Shown: piece by piece, positions 12,501 to 24,500 of the stretch
Layout: each line of letters starts with the position of its first letter
How positions within the stretch are numbered: position 1 is the stretch's first letter
Assembly (NCBI RefSeq): GCF_000003815.2
Contig: NC_049985.1
Location: forward strand, 21,023,263-21,087,262
Direction of reading: 5' to 3'
DNA length: 64,000 nucleotides
Source: Branchiostoma floridae
Lineage: Eukaryota; Chordata; Leptocardii; Amphioxiformes; Branchiostomatidae
Program-made: the position numbers and the translations under genes
Notes under the pieces: model-generated
Database searches by the model: none
Seen by the model: the letters and a program-made list of their open reading frames with translations, nothing else
What the model was told of the DNA's origin: nothing

Positions 12501-15500
12501 CTGGAGACCATCTGATTTCCTATTCTAGCAGGAAAAGCCTTATTATCACATCTATGAATAATTTTATCACATTCGAAAAAAAAGATTCTATATTCACAAC
12601 TAAGATATTGCGAACAACGTTCACATTCCTCAGTGCAGTTGACTGACTGCTTCTATTGTTCACTGAAGCTAGGCGCCAACACTACGGTCTCAAGAGATAC
12701 GTATTGCAATAACCTTTTGTTAAAAGCTCACTGCGTATCGTCATATATACAAGGATAGGTATTGTCACATAATATGTCATATACAAAAGTAGACTAGGAG
12801 TGTGGAGTAGAACTAGTCAGTATGCCCTTGAAGAAGGTCACCGAAACTTTGCATGTGATTGTAGGGATCCGCCAGCCATCCGCCATGCAAATAGAAACTA
12901 GTTCCGGGTCTAAAACTTAAAGATGCTTTTTCTTTGAAAAATGGGTGGAAATTCTGACAGTTTTGAGGTGGATGTGACAGGGAATTGTTTCTACTTTCTG
13001 ATGATGGCCAAAAAGCTGAATTTTTGTTCTTACTGGGAGATACGATGTTGGGAATATTTCCTGGTTGTGCAAGGGCCTCTTCACATGGTGATGCATTTGA
13101 GGGTTTGGGGGTATTTTTCTAGAAATTATGCCGTAAGATTTACCAATGACAGTGGATTTATTAAACAGCTGAGATTATGGGCTATGATATGAAGATACGT
13201 TCGTACGCCACTAACGTCAGAAATGTGAGTTATTGGGACTGCCTTTCTGTGTTTTTGTGTGTAAATTTCAATGTGCCAAGGATTGACTGGCGACTGTCCT
13301 GAGCATATACCAACTGTGAATAAAGATCAACCACTCACCATCACAGTCCTCGTCCTTCCCGGAGGGACAGTCTTCTATACCATCACAAGCCTCGCTTTCG
13401 TGGAACACTTCCGTGTCGTCTCCAGGACTGACGTCATCCCCACACGGAAGAAACTGACTGTCGATTTCTAAAAGACAAAGTATTGAAAGTCATTAACTAA
13501 TGTCAGCAATAATCGGACGTGCGAGTTTGATCCATCCATCCATCCATTCATCCATCCACTCCTCCCTCCCTCCCTCCCTCCCTCCCTCCCTCCCTCCCTC
13601 CCTCCCTCCCTCCCTCCCTCCCTCCCTCCCTCCCTCCCTCCCTCCCTCCCTCCCTCCCTCCCTCCTCTCACGACATCATACATTGCGATACAGAAGAACA
13701 ATGGTAGAAAGTGAACTAACAAACCCAAACATCCAAGCTCCTTCAACGTGTTGATCGATTCCAGACCACACTCCACTTGCATGACGTATTCGCAGATAAT
13801 ACTGCAAAACAGACCGAATGTGAGACTTTCGCTGTTTTTGAATTAATATCACGTGTGTTTAACTTAAGTGCTTTTCTCTTTTTCACCCGCTAGCAGAACC
13901 CATACCTACAGAAAAAAACGTGGCGTTCTTTGTCGCCTACTGCTTCTAGAAAATAGTCAACAAGTTAAAATAAAATAAAAAATGATTTAGACAACTAAAT
14001 ACCAAGAGCTTATTTGCTTAAAATTAAAGAGGAAAGTTTATAGAACCATTGCCTTTCATGATAGGACTCTCAAACACGTGACATATGTAACTGAGATGGA
14101 GAGGAATATCTTTAGCTACGTATTATGCAAATGATCTATGAAAATACTGTAATGCCATTTTTTGCTAAGATTAACTTTCATACTTTCGAACAACAGTAAG
14201 CTCCTTTTTGTCTGGGTATTTGGCTTCGTACATATAGACTTAAGATCTTTTTGCATAGAGGATTTGTCTGAAATGTGGCATTTTATCAGTCCAAAAGATA
14301 TCAAACCACCCCGCAAATACCATAATTACTTCACCAAGGTTTGTGTCCTACGGACTCTTGTTTAAATCTGTGCCATGTTGTAACCTTATCTCTTCCTCTA
14401 TTCTTCTACCCGTTTCAATTCCCTGTGTTTTCGTATATTCCCTTGATCAGTACCATTAATTTATACGATAAGATATGAATCAGTGGTATGAACTTATCTA
14501 CTAATATCATTCATTTTTTTATAATCTGTGTGAAGGGACTCCCTACGATTTTCTTGTCGGCATCTGGCAAACGTTTCTCTAGTATGATTTCCTACCACTA
14601 AAAGATAAAGAAATAACATTAAAGAGATTCATTAGTCACGTATGAGCACAGTTAATAGGAATTTTTCTTCTAACAGCGACGTTCTCTTAAAGGTACACAC
14701 ACGTACTTCCAAATTTTCGATGACTATCTGTCCATCTTGATCATTGAGAGACCTAGCTCTCGCGAGATCCACGCAAGTCTCGCGAGAACTATGTCCCTCC
14801 GTGATCAATATGGACAGATAACTATTGAAAATTTGGAGGTACGTGTGTTTACCTTTAAAAGTACGTCACTGTTAGAAGAAAAATGCCTATTAACAATAAA
14901 GAAATAAATATTTACTCGTCTCCGTGGCTATAGCTCAGCGGCACACATCCATCAAAAGCCCGACAGAAACTTGCCCTCGGACGGCATGTCCCGTTACAGA
15001 GGACTTCGTGCGATGGACATGAAGCTAAGGAATACCAACGGTAAGTGGTAGATTAGAAAAAAAATATTAATTGGAAAAATTTATACATTGATTATAAAAA
15101 CAGCTGCCGTGAAAAAAAATCGTGCATCATCGTCCAACTCTTTGAGGAGGACCTGCCAAACTACAGTCAAACCTGTCTATAGCGGCCACTCAAGGGACTG
15201 GTCAACATTGGCCACTATAGAGAGGTGGCCACTATAGAGAAAATGCTGATTAATTTACCACAAGCAACAAGTTACACATGGTTTTATTAACCATTGATCC
15301 TAATTCACATAATACAGTACTGTACATGTACTGTAATGGTTGCTACACTATATGTATTCAGAAAACAAAAACTAAATGAAATGTTCTACAGTTGATATTG
15401 TCTGAAGAGACCGGAATCGTCATAATTCTTTGATCCTTCGGCTTGCATGGATAACAGTCAGACCTTTGATACTTCGCCGTCCGTGTGTTCCCGCTCGCAT

Positions 15501-18500
15501 TCACGCGTCAGATTCCACCATTATGCTAATGTGGTACTCGAAAGAAAAGCCTGTCATTTTAGACTTATCTCTTAATAAATGTAAGAATAAAATCCACTGT
15601 AGTCTGAAGTTCATATAATTTTATCTGTGTAACATTTTTTTAGAATGTTTTTGTAATGTAAATGAACCTCAGCGATAGTAGAACGTAACTTTACTACAAT
15701 TTACCTCCGTAATAGTGGCGTCGTCTGTTGAACTTATATGACCTCGTATATCGGGAGGTAGGCAGTTTTGTTTTGAAAATAAAAACGTTTCAAATCCGGC
15801 GTAGGGTGACGAAACGGCCGCTGTATGTCTGAATGATTGTAGATCAGCGGTCCGCGTGGCCGTAATCGGCAGTGTTTCTGTATCTGCGTGACCGGAAATC
15901 GTGTGGCCGCGGCCGCGTTGGACAGGTGGCCGCTAAGCTTATTTCTTAATCATTACAAATCCAAGGGACCGACAAAAAGTGGCCACTAGGGCCAGATGGC
16001 CGGTAAACAAAGGTGGCCGCTAATACAGGTTTGACTGTATATACAAATGCAACAACGGGAACATGCAGATACAGGTGCGAACGCGTTACATTGACAAAAC
16101 TAAAGCTCTGACAGAGCAAAAATGTCACATTCCAGCTTAAATGGCCTAGGGAATTTTCCCGAGCAGCCTTCCTAACTCCTGCTTGGCCTATTGGGTCACT
16201 TAGTCCCCACTCCTAGTGAGCAATTGATCTGGTCTTAATCATGATGTTTCTGACCTAGGGCAAAGAGATGCTGTTACAGTTACAATGTAACCCGTAACCT
16301 TGGAGTGGCCTTTAGGTGAAAGGACCTTCAGGTCTTGTTACGTGCACGCGTGGTGACCAGTAAGTAAAAAAATGTCCAAGCAAGACGCATAATTGTCGCT
16401 AATAGGCGCAATCACCTATATAATTTTCTTATGAATCATGATAATTGTATATGGGATTTTCTTTCAGCGACAACACTGCTATTTTTTCAAGTTTTTATGT
16501 ATCTAATTTCGGGCCGAAACTGAAGATGTAACATTGTGGGCGCGGCCATTTTGTTTGTAGAGTGTGTGGCACCTTAGTTTGACCGCAAACGGCAATTAGC
16601 GAAAAAATCGCAAAGTTGCCCCAGTAATTTGTCGCAAACGGGTGCGGCCATTGAGATACTGGCTTATCAATCAATAACGTTACATGAATCTACATTTATG
16701 ACTTCTAGTTTCCATCGAGGAGGTTGTTTTTTCGCCTCTCATTCCTTGATCGCTTTTAAATATTTTGCAAAGAAAGGAGCAACATTGGCTAAGATAAGAT
16801 GGATATAAGCCTACAGATGAAAAATGTAACTTGATTAGGGACGGTTAGATTACAGTAGAAGATAAAAGACAATTAGTTTCTGTGCTTGCAAAAACAGCAG
16901 TCTAGCTACAAGCTAAGTGTAGGGATATTTATTTCTCGTCTTAGTCTCAGAAATGTAGCGACAGTAGCTCAACTTTATCCGCAGGGAAACTTATATTCGT
17001 TTTTAAAAGCAGGGATATCAAGTTTTTAATTGTAAAATGTAACTTTTCAAAATATTGCAGTTAGAAACCACCTTCCGTCGACTTGATATAAATACATACC
17101 CTGTTAACAACGGATATAAGTTACTACGTATACGTGGATAAAGGTGAACTTGCGTTAACGTTAATAGCAATCCAACAAAAAATTCCAGCAAAACACAGTC
17201 TGCACTCCCTACCATCTATGACGAGTATCTCGACCCTCAGCGCAAACTGTTTGTGTAAGGTGAGCGGATAGAAGCGAGTGTAGGAAGCGAAAACCGGATT
17301 GTCTAACAGGTTGCGAGCATAGCGATGGTTGTCATTGTTTCCTTGGAACACCTGAAACAAAAACAATTGTGGTGTAAAATAGTGCTGACGACAAAATCAT
17401 GTCTTTTTTTATAAAGAATATAACTATAGAACCAAAAGGGCTTAAGAAGGAAGGAATAGTATAGATATATTTATAATAAACAATAGGCCATACATAGATA
17501 ATACATGAAGGGATTTTCAACATCTCTATATCTAAGTCGGGCAAGGACCTTCGTGAAAACTTTAGTCTGTTGCATGCTTAGCATCAATCTCTTTCACAAT
17601 CTGTAGTAAGACTGGCCTAAATAGGAATTACTAAACAACATGAGACTAAAATGGCTTTCAGAGTCTAGAGCTCCTTAAACTCACAACTAGAAACTTTCAC
17701 TAGTTAACGTTAGGAACACATTGAATGTGGAAAGCGCAAGTTCTCTTATCCATGTACCAAGAATGACCGATGACAGAAGGACCTAGTGACATGATGGTAC
17801 TGAAGGAAAAAGAGGAAGATCCAAAACCACATGGAGGGTGTAGGGGGCAGTGTCAGATGACCTGGCGTCCATGGGGCTCTCCTTTCAAGGTAGCAGAACA
17901 CAGTATTTATGCGCGACCCCCGGGGTCTATGACGCGGTTATATAAAGTAGTACGGATAAACTTGTTGAAGGAGAGGTAAAAAGCCTTATTTGAGGGACAG
18001 CCATATATAACATGTGCTGCATGGTCACGGAAGGTGTCGACTTGGAGACTGTATGGTTTGGATTGTGAACGTTTTCTATTTCGTGCATAAATGCGCCCCA
18101 TTACGCAACTGCCCTTCTAGTGTGAGCCGGCTGCAGTTATGTGACTTCCTCAGAGCGGCGTTTCAAAGTGGGCGTGAGAGGGCGATGCGCCGACAGGATT
18201 TTGTTTTTTGTTTTAAATGTTTTGTGGCTTGTGCCCTGAACTCGGACATATCCCTTTTCGGTATTTCTAAAGTGCACCCCGCTATATTTTTTCGCCTCGA
18301 AGCCAGTCACATTGAGGCCCTTAACTATAGAAATCCCCATTGGCCGAATAATGTGTTCTGCTACTTTCAAATCACAGACTGTGGCACAGGGCAGACCCTG
18401 TTGAAAGAAACGAGAGTGGCCTTCCAGGGAGGAAAAATATATAAGTAAGTAGTAGGACTGACCACTTCTTCACCACCCCCGGTGCCGTTAGTGTACGGTC

Positions 18501-21500
18501 TCCATGTTTGGCCATTCACAGAGAACTCCAGCCTGTAGGACGTGACCCAGCAGTCCCGGTTGTAAGCCCCCTGAGTGACCACACCGGCGACTTTGTACAG
18601 TTTGCCGTGCTTTATCTGAAGTGGAAAGAAGAATCCCACATACGTCGATAAGGCTAAACATCCAGGTAAGAAGATATGCCCAAAAGGAATTACTCAAGCA
18701 ATCGGATATGATTTTAATTCAACGTTTCCAATTGGACATCTAAAATTGTCCTCATTCATAGTTGTTAGAGTATAAAAGACCTGTTTCTTCCAAATAACTA
18801 CAGTGTCACTGACGAAAACTGATGGATGCCAGTTTAAACGTCTGACCGTTTCCAAAACCATATCCAGTTGCTTGAGTAATTGCTTTTTGGAAGAATCCCA
18901 CACTTTGAACTTAATGTACATCAACCAAGAATGTTCACTACAATTTCGTAAAAACAGTGTACACAATATTGGAGTACCTGCCATTGGCAATCAGCTAGCA
19001 TCTAAGGTTGACCCTCTCTCCCACAGGCGAAACGTTGCATCCATGTCCCTTTTACTGGCACTTCCATGGCTATTGCTCTAATGATCTCACACTACTTGTC
19101 CCTCCACTGAGAGCCATTCAGCGCAACACTAGGTTCTCTTCAATCTAGCATCGCCTTACTGTTCAATTGCCGGTTTCAAAGTCCTTCTACAGTAACAGTT
19201 TCTTTCCACGGACAGCCAAATAATGGGACTCTTAAGGACAACTTTTTCCTTCCAGTCTACAACTTATCAGCCTCCAAAATAAATGTCCACCGCTATCATA
19301 GTCCATTGCCTTAAAGTGGTCTTTTGATCTTGCTCTAAACAATCTTGTTAAAAAACAAAACAAAATTATAATAAAGTAAAGTTTGCGACAGAAGGGCATG
19401 TGCTGAAAGCGTCGGAAACGTTAGGAGAAGAATTTAACTTTTAAACGACATACAAACCGGTAAAAACCTGAAAAGAGCAAGTAGGTAACATAGTCTGTGA
19501 CGTAATTATGGTTTTCGTCGGTTGTGTTGTTTTCTGTGGTGTGTGCCATAATGTTTATATCACATACAGAACACATCACGTCGACATATACCAAAAACCA
19601 GGGATTCTTCCGGCCCCCACAGATGTTCTACATTACCCTATATCTGCATGAAGATAAGCTTATTACCAAGCCACATGGCCTATAGGTTAGCTGTTCCACA
19701 ATACCAGGAAAATAGGGGTGATTTCTAAAATCACTACATCCATAATAAAAACAGCTGCCACGAAAAAAAGTGCATCATCGTCCAACTCAGTGCAGAGGAA
19801 CTGCCGAAGCACATACGAATGTGACAACGGGAACATACAGATGCAGATTAGAACGCGCGTTACATTGACAAAACTAATAGTCTGTCGCCGGAGGTTACCC
19901 TCCGATCACAGACTAAATTAAGAAAACAAGTACCTGCAGCCAGATGTTTAGCCAGATGTTTCCCCAAGGAATCGGGACCCAGTACGCGCCCTGCTGCTGC
20001 CCCGCCCCGTTGTTGAGACGAGCCAGCCACGGGAAGAAGTCTTCTTCTCGCGATGAAGCGGTCATGTAGAGATCGGGTATCTTCGGAGCTACCGCAGGAT
20101 TGTTGGGATCGAGTCCGACTCCTAATGGAACGTACTCGCCATTTTCCAACCAATTGTCTTCGTCTGGAAATGATTAAAAAATACTAGATTACCTTTCAGA
20201 ACAGTTTATTGTACACAGTCTGTACCTATGTCACCTAACACTCTTTCACTATGTCCTATTTTCATGTAGAATGTTGCATCCCTAATTTTTTTAGACAACA
20301 GCGATAATATCCGTGAATAACTTCATCAGGTTGGCAATTATTCATATAGTAAGGTTCTTTTAGCACAACCAAAAAATAACTTACATCCAACGTTTCGGTG
20401 TCTGTCAGGCACCATCATCAGGGTGGAAACGTTGGATGTAAGTTATTTTTTGGTTGTGCTAAAAGAACCTTACTATATGAACAGCGATTATGTTTTTATA
20501 GCGTACCTGGAATATTCCTATGAAACTGCGAATTACATATGCATTTTGAAAAGCATTACACTACCTCTGCAAATGTTAGCGCTCTTATTTCTTTCGTTCC
20601 ATGTTGATGTTACTTCTCAACAACCTTAAGGATGAGGGTTAAGGTATCACCCCAACCCGGCTTAGGGCTATTACGACTAAGTCTAGCGGCTAGACCACGA
20701 CTAGAATACACACGATCAAGAATATCTCGACAAGGTTACATTCGATTGGACTGGGGTTTTCAGCTTTCAATAGGGCACAATGAGACCTTTCTTATGATAT
20801 AAATTTTGCCCGCCGGCAACTTGAACCCTGGCCTGGATTCGCGTTATTAAGGTATCACCCCATCCCGGCTTACGACTATTACGACTAAGTCTAGCGGTTA
20901 GGACACGACCTGAGTCTACACGATCAAGAATATCTCGACAAGGATGCATCGGATTGGACTGCAGTTTTCAGCTTTCAATAGGGCACAATAAGACCTTTCG
21001 AAAGATATAATGTTTGCCCGCCAGCAACTTGATAACTGACCTGGAATCGCGTTATTAAGGTGTCACCCCACCCCGGCTTACGGCTATTACGACTAAGTCT
21101 AGCGGCTAGACCACGACTAGAGTACACAAGATCAAGAATATCTCGACAAGGATACATTCGATTGGACTGGGTTTTTCACCTTTCAATAGGGTACAATTAG
21201 GCCTTTCGAAAGATATAAAGCTTGCTCGCCGGCAACTTGAATCCTCGCCTGGAATTGCGTTATTAATGTATATGTCCACCTCCGGCTTAGGGCAATTACG
21301 ACTAAGTCTAGCGATGAGGACACGACCTGAGTCTACACGATCAAGAATATCTCGACAAGGATGCATCTGATTGGACTGCGGTTTTCACCTTTCAATAGGG
21401 CACACTGAGACCTTTCTAATGATATGAAGTTTGCCCGCCGGAACTTGAACCCTGGCCTGGAATCGCATTACTAAGGTGTCACTACACTCCCGGCTTACGA

Positions 21501-24500
21501 CTATTACGACTAAGTCTAGCGGTAAGGACACGACCTGAGTCTACACAATCAAGAATATCTCGACAAGGATGCATCGGATTGGACTGCGGTTTTTAGCTTT
21601 CAATAGAGCACAATAAGACCCTTCGAAAGATATAATGTTTGCCCGCCAGCAACTTGATAACTGACCTGGAATCGCGTTATTAAGGTGACACCCCACCCCG
21701 GCTTACGGCTATTACGACTAAGTCTAGCGGCTAGACCACGACTAGAATACACACGATCAAGAATATCCGACAAGGTTACATTTGATTGGACTGCGGTTTT
21801 CAGCTTTCAATAGGGCACAATGAGACCTTTCTAATGATATAAAGTTTGCCCGCCGGCAACTTGAACCCCGGCCTGGAATCGCGTTATTAATGTATCACCC
21901 CACCCCGGCTTACGGCTATTACGACTAAGTCTAGCGGCTAGACCACGACTAGAGTACACAAGATCAAGAATATCTCGACAAGGATACATTCGATTGGACT
22001 CGAGTTTTCACCTTTCAATGGGGTACAATTAGGCCTTTCTAATGATATAAAGTTTGCCCGCCGGCAACTTGAATCCTTGCCTGGAATTGCGTTATTAATG
22101 TATTTCTCCACCTCCGGCTTACGGCAATTACGACTAAGTCTAGCGATGAGGACACGACCTGAGTCTACACGATCAAGAATATCTCGACGAGGATGCATCC
22201 GATTGGACTGCGGTTGTCAACATTCAATATTGGACAATAAGACCCTTCTAATGATATGAAGTTTGCTTGGCCGGAACTTGAATCCTGGCCTGGAATCGCG
22301 TTATAAAGGTATTACCCCATCCCCGGATTACGGATATTACGACTAAGTCTAGCGGTTAGGTTACGACCTGAGTCTACACGATGAAGAATATCTCGACAAG
22401 GATGCATCTGATTGGACTGCGGTTTTCAACTTTCAATAGGGCACAATCAGACCTTTCTAATATGATATAAAGTTTGTCCGCCGGCAACTTGAACCCTTAC
22501 CTAGAATTGTGTTATTAAGGTATCACCCCAGGCCCGGATTACGGCTATTACGACTAAGTCTAGTGGTTAGGTTACGAACTGAGTCTACACGATCAAAAAT
22601 ATCTCGACAAGGATGCATCTAATTGGACTGCGGTTTTCTCCTTTTAATAGGGCACAATAAGACCTTTCTAATGATATACAGTTTGCTTCCCCGGAACTTG
22701 AACTCTGGCCTGTAATCGCGTTATAAAGGTATTACCCCATCCCCGGATTACGGATATTACGACTACATGTAAGTCTAGCGGTTAGGTTACGAACTGAGTC
22801 TACACGATCAAAAATATCTCGACAAGGATGCATCCGACTTGACTGCGGTTATCACCTTTTAATAGGACACGGTGAGACCTTTCGAATGATATAAAGTTTG
22901 TCTGGCCGGGAACTTGAATCCTCGCCTGGAATCGCGTTATTAGGGTATCACTCCACCCTCATCCTACGGCTATTACGACTAAGTCTAGCGATGAGGACAC
23001 GACCAGAGTCTACACGATCAAGAATATCTCGACGAGGTTGCATCCGATTGCTCTGCGGTTTTCACCATTCAATAGGGCACAATAAGACCCTTGTAATGAC
23101 ATGAAGTTTGCTTGGTCGGAACTTGAGTCTTGGCCTGGAATCGCGTTATTAGGGTATCACTCCACCCCCGGCTTACAGCTATTACGACTAAGTCTAGTGG
23201 TAAGGACACGAACTGAGTCTACACGATCAAGAATATCTCGACAAGGATGCATCCGATTGGACTGCGGTTTTCTCCTTTCATTAGGACAGAGTGAGACCTT
23301 TCGAATGATATAAAGTTTGCCCTTTCGAATGATATAAAGTTTGCCCGCCGGCAACTTAAATCCTGACCTGGAATCGCGTTATTAAGGTATCACCCCCAAC
23401 CCCCTGGCTTACGGCTTTTTCGACTAAGTCTAGCGGTAAGGACACGATCTGAGTCTACACGATCAAGAATATCTCGACAAGGATGCATCCGATTGGACTG
23501 CGGTTTTCACCTTTTAATAGAGCACAATAACACCTTTCGAATGATATAAAGTTTGCACGCCGGCAACTTGAATCCTCGCCTGGAATCGCGTTATTAAGGT
23601 ATCACTAGACCCCCGGCTTACGGCTATTACGACTAAGCCTAGCAGTAAGGACACGACCTGAGTCTACACGATGAAGAATATCTCGACAAGGATGTGTGCG
23701 ATTGGACAGCGGTTTTCACCTTTCAATAGGGCACAATAAGACCTTTCTAATGATATAAAGTTTGCTCGCCGGCAACTTGAATCCTCGCCTGGAATCGCGT
23801 TATTAAGGTATCACTAGACCCCCGGCTTACGGCTATTACGACTAAGTCTAGCGATGAGGACACGTCCTGAGTCTACACGATCAAGAATATCTCGACAAGG
23901 ATGTATCCGATTGGACCCGGTTTTCAGCTTTCAATAGGGCACAATAAGACCTTTCTAATGATATAAAGTTTGCCCGCCGGCATCTTGAACCCTGGCCTGG
24001 AATCGAGTTATTAAGGTATCACCTCAGCCCCGGCTTACAGCTATTACGACTAAGTCTAGCGGTAAGGACACGACTGAAGTATACACGATCAAGAATATCT
24101 CGACGAGGATGCATCCGATTGGACTACGGTTTTCACCTTTCAATATTGCTCAATAAGACCCTTCTAATGATATAAAGTTTGCTTGGCCGGAACTTGAATC
24201 CTGGCCAGGAATCGAGTTATCAAGGTATCACCTCACCCCCGGCTTACAGCTATTACGACTAAGTCTAGCGGTAAGGACACGACCTGAGTCTACACGATCA
24301 AGAATATCTCGACAAGGATGCATCTAATTGGACTGCGGTTTTCTCCTTTCAATAGGACACAGTAAGACCTTTCGAATGGTATAAAGTTTGCCCGCCGGCA
24401 ACTTGAACCCTGGCCTGGACTCGAGTTATTAATGTATCACCTCACCCCAGGCTTACAGGTATTACGGCTATGTCTAGCGGTAAGGACACGACCTGAGTCT

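Noticed and set aside
13468-13782. Gly/Arg/Glu and Pro/Ser/Leu repeat proteins on both strands
   Set aside because: Direct translation of the (CTCC)n microsatellite.
18014-18448. 144-codon plus-strand frame
   Set aside because: No domain, and it lies antisense in a gene A intron reaching toward the F5/8C exon.
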